Source: an uncultured Nannocystaceae bacterium (GTDB lineage Bacteria > Myxococcota_A > Polyangia > Nannocystales > Nannocystaceae). From it: 10,153 bases of DNA. How positions within the stretch are numbered: position 1 is the first letter of the stretch; the number at the start of each line of letters is the position of its first letter. The DNA lies in assembly GCA_938084085.1 (NCBI GenBank), contig CALKDV010000072.1, positions 1-10,153 on the forward strand, written 5' to 3'. Made by a program: the position numbers and the translations under genes. This document shows, in pieces, positions 7,822-10,153 of the stretch. The notes under the pieces were generated by a model. That model was not told the origin of the DNA. It worked only from the letters and a program-made list of their open reading frames with translations, and did not search any database.

Positions 7822-8733
7822 TCACCCCTGCGGGGTAAACGCGCCGCTCACCAGATCGTCGTCGTATTCGTCACCGATCTTCCCCGTCGTCGCGAAGCGG
7901 TACAAGGCGCCAGAGAACAGCACTCGCGCCACGGACAGCAGCAACGTCGTCACCAGGATGTACACGACCGACAAGCACAACAGCCCCCCGCCGTACCACA
8001 TCGAACCGCCAGTCTCTCCTGCCATCGCGATGGCCCCCACGGCCATGAAGACCATGGCGAAGAATGGCAACATCGCCATGATCGTCACAAAACCCAAGGA
8101 CACATGGGCCGTAAGACCTTCTCCCCACGATTTCTTGAGCGCCCCCACCGAGCGCTCAAGCCCCTCTTTGGGGCCGACGCCGTCCATCACCATCGCCGGC
8201 ACTACCATGAACGACACGACGTTCCAGGCGCCGCCCATCAAGGCGGCGAGCCCGCGGGCGATGAGGGAGCCGATTCCGCCGAGGCGCTGACACGCCGACT
8301 CGATCGCGTGCAACACCAGGCCCACCGAGGTCACCACCAACGACCACTTCATGATGTCGCCGAGGCGCCCGTTGGCCGCCTTCACGCTGTCCATGAACGT
8401 CGCGTCGCCGCCGTCCAGCCGCACCCGCATCGTGTTCAACACGGCGAAATTCGCGTAGATCGAGCTCGCCGTCGCAACAAAAGACACCGCGAAGATATAA
8501 AACAACATCCCCGCGCTCATGGTGGGTTCCTCTCCAGCTTGCTGCGAGAGCTTGTCCATTAAGGCGGGGTCGAGCAGATACGCGCCGCCGCCCGCGGCCG
8601 CGCTGATAGCCACGACACCGGCGGTAGCGAGCGCCGAGCCCAGCAGCGGAAACGCCAGCATCTCCGGGTCTTTTCCGATTAACCGGAAGCTTTGTTTAGT
8701 GATCCTCCACCCGCGACTGATTCGTTCGAACAT
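7822..8733 (-). CDS. six-span membrane protein, DUF6159-like
   Basis: This 303-aa integral membrane protein has about six hydrophobic segments at residues 26-48, 75-97, 128-145, 160-183, 211-237 and 248-272. The opening (FERISRGWRITKQSFRLIG, then KDPEMLAFPLLGS) and the later GLERSVGALKKSW block match my recollection of DUF6159 proteins, a family of unknown function; this needs a profile search. The N-terminus and the acidic tail EYDDDLVSGAF are both hydrophilic, consistent with both facing the cytoplasm. The ATG at 8733 is chosen because an AAAGAGAG stretch ends eight bases before it and homology-like sequence starts there. The longer in-frame opening up to 9141 only overlaps radC in another frame. 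It lies 139 bases downstream of radC on the same strand and converges with the lipoprotein gene. Confidence 0.82.
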   Translation of the reverse strand: MFERISRGWRITKQSFRLIGKDPEMLAFPLLGSALATAGVVAISAAAGGGAYLLDPALMDKLSQQAGEEPTMSAGMLFYIFAVSFVATASSIYANFAVLNTMRVRLDGGDATFMDSVKAANGRLGDIMKWSLVVTSVGLVLHAIESACQRLGGIGSLIARGLAALMGGAWNVVSFMVVPAMVMDGVGPKEGLERSVGALKKSWGEGLTAHVSLGFVTIMAMLPFFAMVFMAVGAIAMAGETGGSMWYGGGLLCLSVVYILVTTLLLSVARVLFSGALYRFATTGKIGDEYDDDLVSGAFTPQG

Positions 8734-8823
8734 TTTGTGCGCTCTCTTTGCGGCGCGCCAACGCCGCCATACGGAGGGTACAACATCCACGCAGCGACTG
8801 TATTCCCCCGCACACGTGTTTTG

Positions 8824-8867
8824 TGGCCGCGCGCTCTGACGGGGGCATGGCCGCGCGTCCTGACCGG
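8824..8867. repeat. imperfect 20-bp direct repeat in the radC-DUF6159 gap
   Basis: The segments at 8824-8843 and 8848-8867 both begin TGGCCGCGCG and match at 17 of 20 positions. They sit just after the radC stop (8873) in a 139-base non-coding gap. No function is evident, and low-complexity GC sequence may explain the similarity. Confidence 0.5.
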
Positions 8868-8872
8868 TTCCA

Positions 8873-9550
8873 CTAGCTACAATCCATGAGCCCCAACGCC
8901 GCGAGCGACGTGTCCCCACCGGAGGCCACGATGACGTGATCGAGGACGGGAATCCCCAAGAGCGCCCCCGCCTCCACCATCCGGCGGGTGAGCACGAGAT
9001 CGGACTCGCTCGGCTGCGGCGAACCACTGGGGTGGTTGTGCGCCAGGACCATGGAGTGCACGCCCGTCGCGACCGCGAGGCGAAACAGCTCGCGCGGGTG
9101 CACGTCGACATGCGCCAGCGACCCCACGGCGACCACCTCAAACATCACCACCCGGTGGCGCGCGTTGAGCCCAATGGCCATGAAGTGTTCCTTGACCGCT
9201 CCCACAAGTCGCCCCCGCACCAGCCGCGCGACCTCCGACGGCGACTGGATCTGCGGCCGATCCTCTACTTCAATGCGGACGAGGCGACGGCACATCTCCG
9301 TGCTCGCTGCGAGCGCCCGCGCGCTGCTAGCTCCCACGCCATCGAGCGCGGCGAGTTCGCTCGCCGTGAGTCTCGCGAGGCCGGGCAAGCCCCCGGTCAT
9401 ACCAAGGACGACCCCTGCGCGCGCCATCGCGTGCGCCCCTCTCAGCACCGCCGCCACGAGCTCTTGATCGGTGGAGGCCTCTCCCTGCGAGCGGGAGTCG
9501 GATCGCGCACGATCCTCATGGGCGCGAGAGGCTTGATTCGTTGGGTCCAT
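8873..9550 (-). CDS. radC: RadC/JAMM-domain protein (UPF0758)
   Basis: This 225-aa protein has the normal RadC length and layout. A helix-hairpin-helix-like region (about 56-85, with LTASELAALDGVGASSARAL) is followed by the MPN/JAMM domain. The metal-binding signature is intact: Glu at about 121 (VKEHFMAIGL) and HNHPSGSPQPSESD at 171-184, giving HxH and the third ligand Asp184. The family is named for DNA repair, but that role was later questioned and the biochemical activity remains unsettled; it is often found both as a core gene and on mobile elements. The ATG at 9550 (MDPTNQAS) is preferred over an upstream in-frame opening at 9610, whose 20 extra residues are not RadC-like and overlap the likely promoter. 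The Ser/Arg/Glu-rich first 25 residues replace the usual RERL-type start. No mobile-element genes lie next to it. Confidence 0.93.
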   Translation of the reverse strand: MDPTNQASRAHEDRARSDSRSQGEASTDQELVAAVLRGAHAMARAGVVLGMTGGLPGLARLTASELAALDGVGASSARALAASTEMCRRLVRIEVEDRPQIQSPSEVARLVRGRLVGAVKEHFMAIGLNARHRVVMFEVVAVGSLAHVDVHPRELFRLAVATGVHSMVLAHNHPSGSPQPSESDLVLTRRMVEAGALLGIPVLDHVIVASGGDTSLAALGLMDCS

Positions 9551-9583
9551 CACCCTGGAGCTTCGAATGCAATTGCTGATCCT

Positions 9584-9619
9584 AGTATACGCATAATTGA
9601 ACATGAGCAATTACGCTCA
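9584..9619 (-). promoter_or_regulatory. candidate radC promoter with overlapping dyad
   Basis: On the minus strand TATACT (9584-9589, five of six to the -10 consensus) lies 33 bases upstream of the radC ATG. Just upstream is the dyad TGAGC-AATTAC-GCTCA (9604-9619), which covers the place where a -35 box would be, so a repressor or activator could act there. A second small palindrome, GCAATTGC (9569-9576), sits near the expected transcription start. The dyad does not match any LexA box I know. Confidence 0.4.
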
Positions 9620-9806
9620 CCTCAAGGGTGACCACTCCCACGGGTGGCTCAAGTATGGGCCACGAGCACCGCTGTTCTGGCCAATGGCAGCGTCGGAGTG
9701 GCGAAAATACAACGTGATTCGTCCACAACATCATCCATCTTAATAAAAACAAGTAAACCACACATATTTCCGTAGTACGGTTCATTGTGGGAGATATGGA
9801 CATCGG
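9620..9806. other. AT-richer divergent intergenic region
   Basis: This stretch separates radC from the receiver-domain gene and is visibly richer in A and T than the coding DNA around it, above all 9721-9795. It contains CATATTTCC (9763-9771), about 36 bases before the receiver gene's ATG and similar to motifs upstream of two other genes, and GGGAG (9789-9793). A four-codon reading frame (ATG 9796, stop TGA 9808) sits directly behind GGGAG and overlaps the receiver ATG. No longer gene can be supported. Confidence 0.45.
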
Positions 9807-10153
9807 ATGACCATGGCCACACAAAACGCCCAGCCGCTGATTATGCTCGTCGACGACTCAAGCGCTGTTCGGCAGCAGTTTCAGTTGGCATTTAAGACGG
9901 AAAATCTCAGTGTCATCGGTTTCCCTGACGCGGAGTCTGCTCTCGCCCATCTGCAGCTCATCGACCATGGCATCTGCGCGGCCGTGCTGGACTACCGACT
10001 GCCGGGAATGGACGGTCTCGCTCTCGCCCGCAAGATGAGGGCACATCCACATTGGACGACCAACCCCATCGTGATGTGCTCGACGACCACCGACTCCCTG
10101 ACGTTGAAAAAAGCCAAGGAGGTCGGGGTTGATGGATGGGCGGTCAAGCCGTT
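9807..10153 (+). CDS. response regulator receiver-domain protein (truncated by window edge)
   Basis: This is the N-terminal 115 residues of a CheY-like receiver domain, open to the right edge. All the phosphorelay residues are visible: the acidic pair Asp16-Asp17 (LVDDSS) that binds Mg, the phospho-acceptor Asp62 (VLDYRLPGMDG), the conserved Ser92 (IVMCSTT) and Lys114 (VKP). Such a domain is phosphorylated by a sensor histidine kinase. Whether it is a stand-alone CheY-type protein or has an output domain cannot be told, because the sequence ends near the domain's last helix. The ATG at 9807 (MTMATQNAQ) is used; a second ATG at 9813 would drop two residues. The clear GGGAG is 13 bases from 9807, longer than usual. 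It is divergent from radC, with no kinase gene in view. Confidence 0.92.
   Translation, partial: MTMATQNAQPLIMLVDDSSAVRQQFQLAFKTENLSVIGFPDAESALAHLQLIDHGICAAVLDYRLPGMDGLALARKMRAHPHWTTNPIVMCSTTTDSLTLKKAKEVGVDGWAVKP

Noticed and set aside
8734..9141. N-terminal extension of the six-span membrane protein
   Set aside because: The extra 136 residues overlap radC in another frame, are rich in Arg, Ser and Trp, and precede a natural start with a Shine-Dalgarno at 8733.
8873..9550. RadC as a sign of a mobile element or defence island
   Set aside because: RadC-type genes do occur on mobile elements, but no transposase, integrase, toxin or defence gene lies nearby, and its codon use looks like that of its neighbours.
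9582..9824. 80-codon minus-strand frame in the radC-receiver intergenic region
   Set aside because: It has odd composition, no clear ribosome site, overlaps the receiver start and covers likely promoters. It cannot be fully excluded, but nothing supports it.

Overview
The window looks like a chromosomal piece of a high-GC myxobacterium, most likely of the Nannocystis/Plesiocystis/Enhygromyxa group. The strongest clue is the secreted lipoprotein at 7059-7751: lipobox cysteine, Ser/Thr/Gly/Asp-rich spacer, a pure Gly-Asp repeat, then a Cys-rich domain. That architecture is very common in that family. No insertion sequence, phage gene, CRISPR array, rRNA or tRNA was seen, and the layout reads as ordinary chromosome. 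The lineage call is inference from protein style, not from a marker gene.

Left part (1-5177). The 3' end of a UvrD/Rep-type helicase gene enters from the left on the + strand and ends at 770. It meets, tail to tail and sharing stop-codon bases, a minus-strand cluster transcribed from about 5177 down to 767. The cluster contains a fused alpha/beta E1 component of a 2-oxoacid dehydrogenase, an MBL-fold (RNase Z-like) metallohydrolase, and an NDH-2-like FAD/NAD(P)H oxidoreductase whose start overlaps the hydrolase gene by 14 bases. E1 feeds carbon oxidation and NDH-2-like enzymes reoxidise NADH, so a shared redox theme is possible, but the E2 and E3 partners are not in the window.

Middle part (5408-7751). 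A membrane-anchored zincin-like protein (HExxHxxGxxD plus Met-turn) is followed, with an 11-base overlap and its own Shine-Dalgarno, by a 73-aa single-span membrane protein. These two look translationally linked. Divergent from them is the Cys-rich lipoprotein, which carries two tandem modules of twelve cysteines each with nearly identical spacing. This is the most distinctive protein in the window.

Right part (7822-10153). Two minus-strand genes follow: a six-span membrane protein resembling the DUF6159 family, and an intact RadC/JAMM-domain protein. A relatively AT-rich divergent intergenic region (9551-9806) separates radC from a + strand response-regulator receiver protein that runs off the right edge.

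Several regulatory-looking elements are visible: a shared CATATT...CC motif upstream of three genes, a dyad overlapping the putative radC promoter, an 8-bp inverted repeat upstream of the lipoprotein, and two stem-loops between convergent genes. None of them is proven by sequence alone. No self-evident new multi-gene system was found. The best leads are the duplicated 12-Cys module and the zincin/small-membrane-protein pair.
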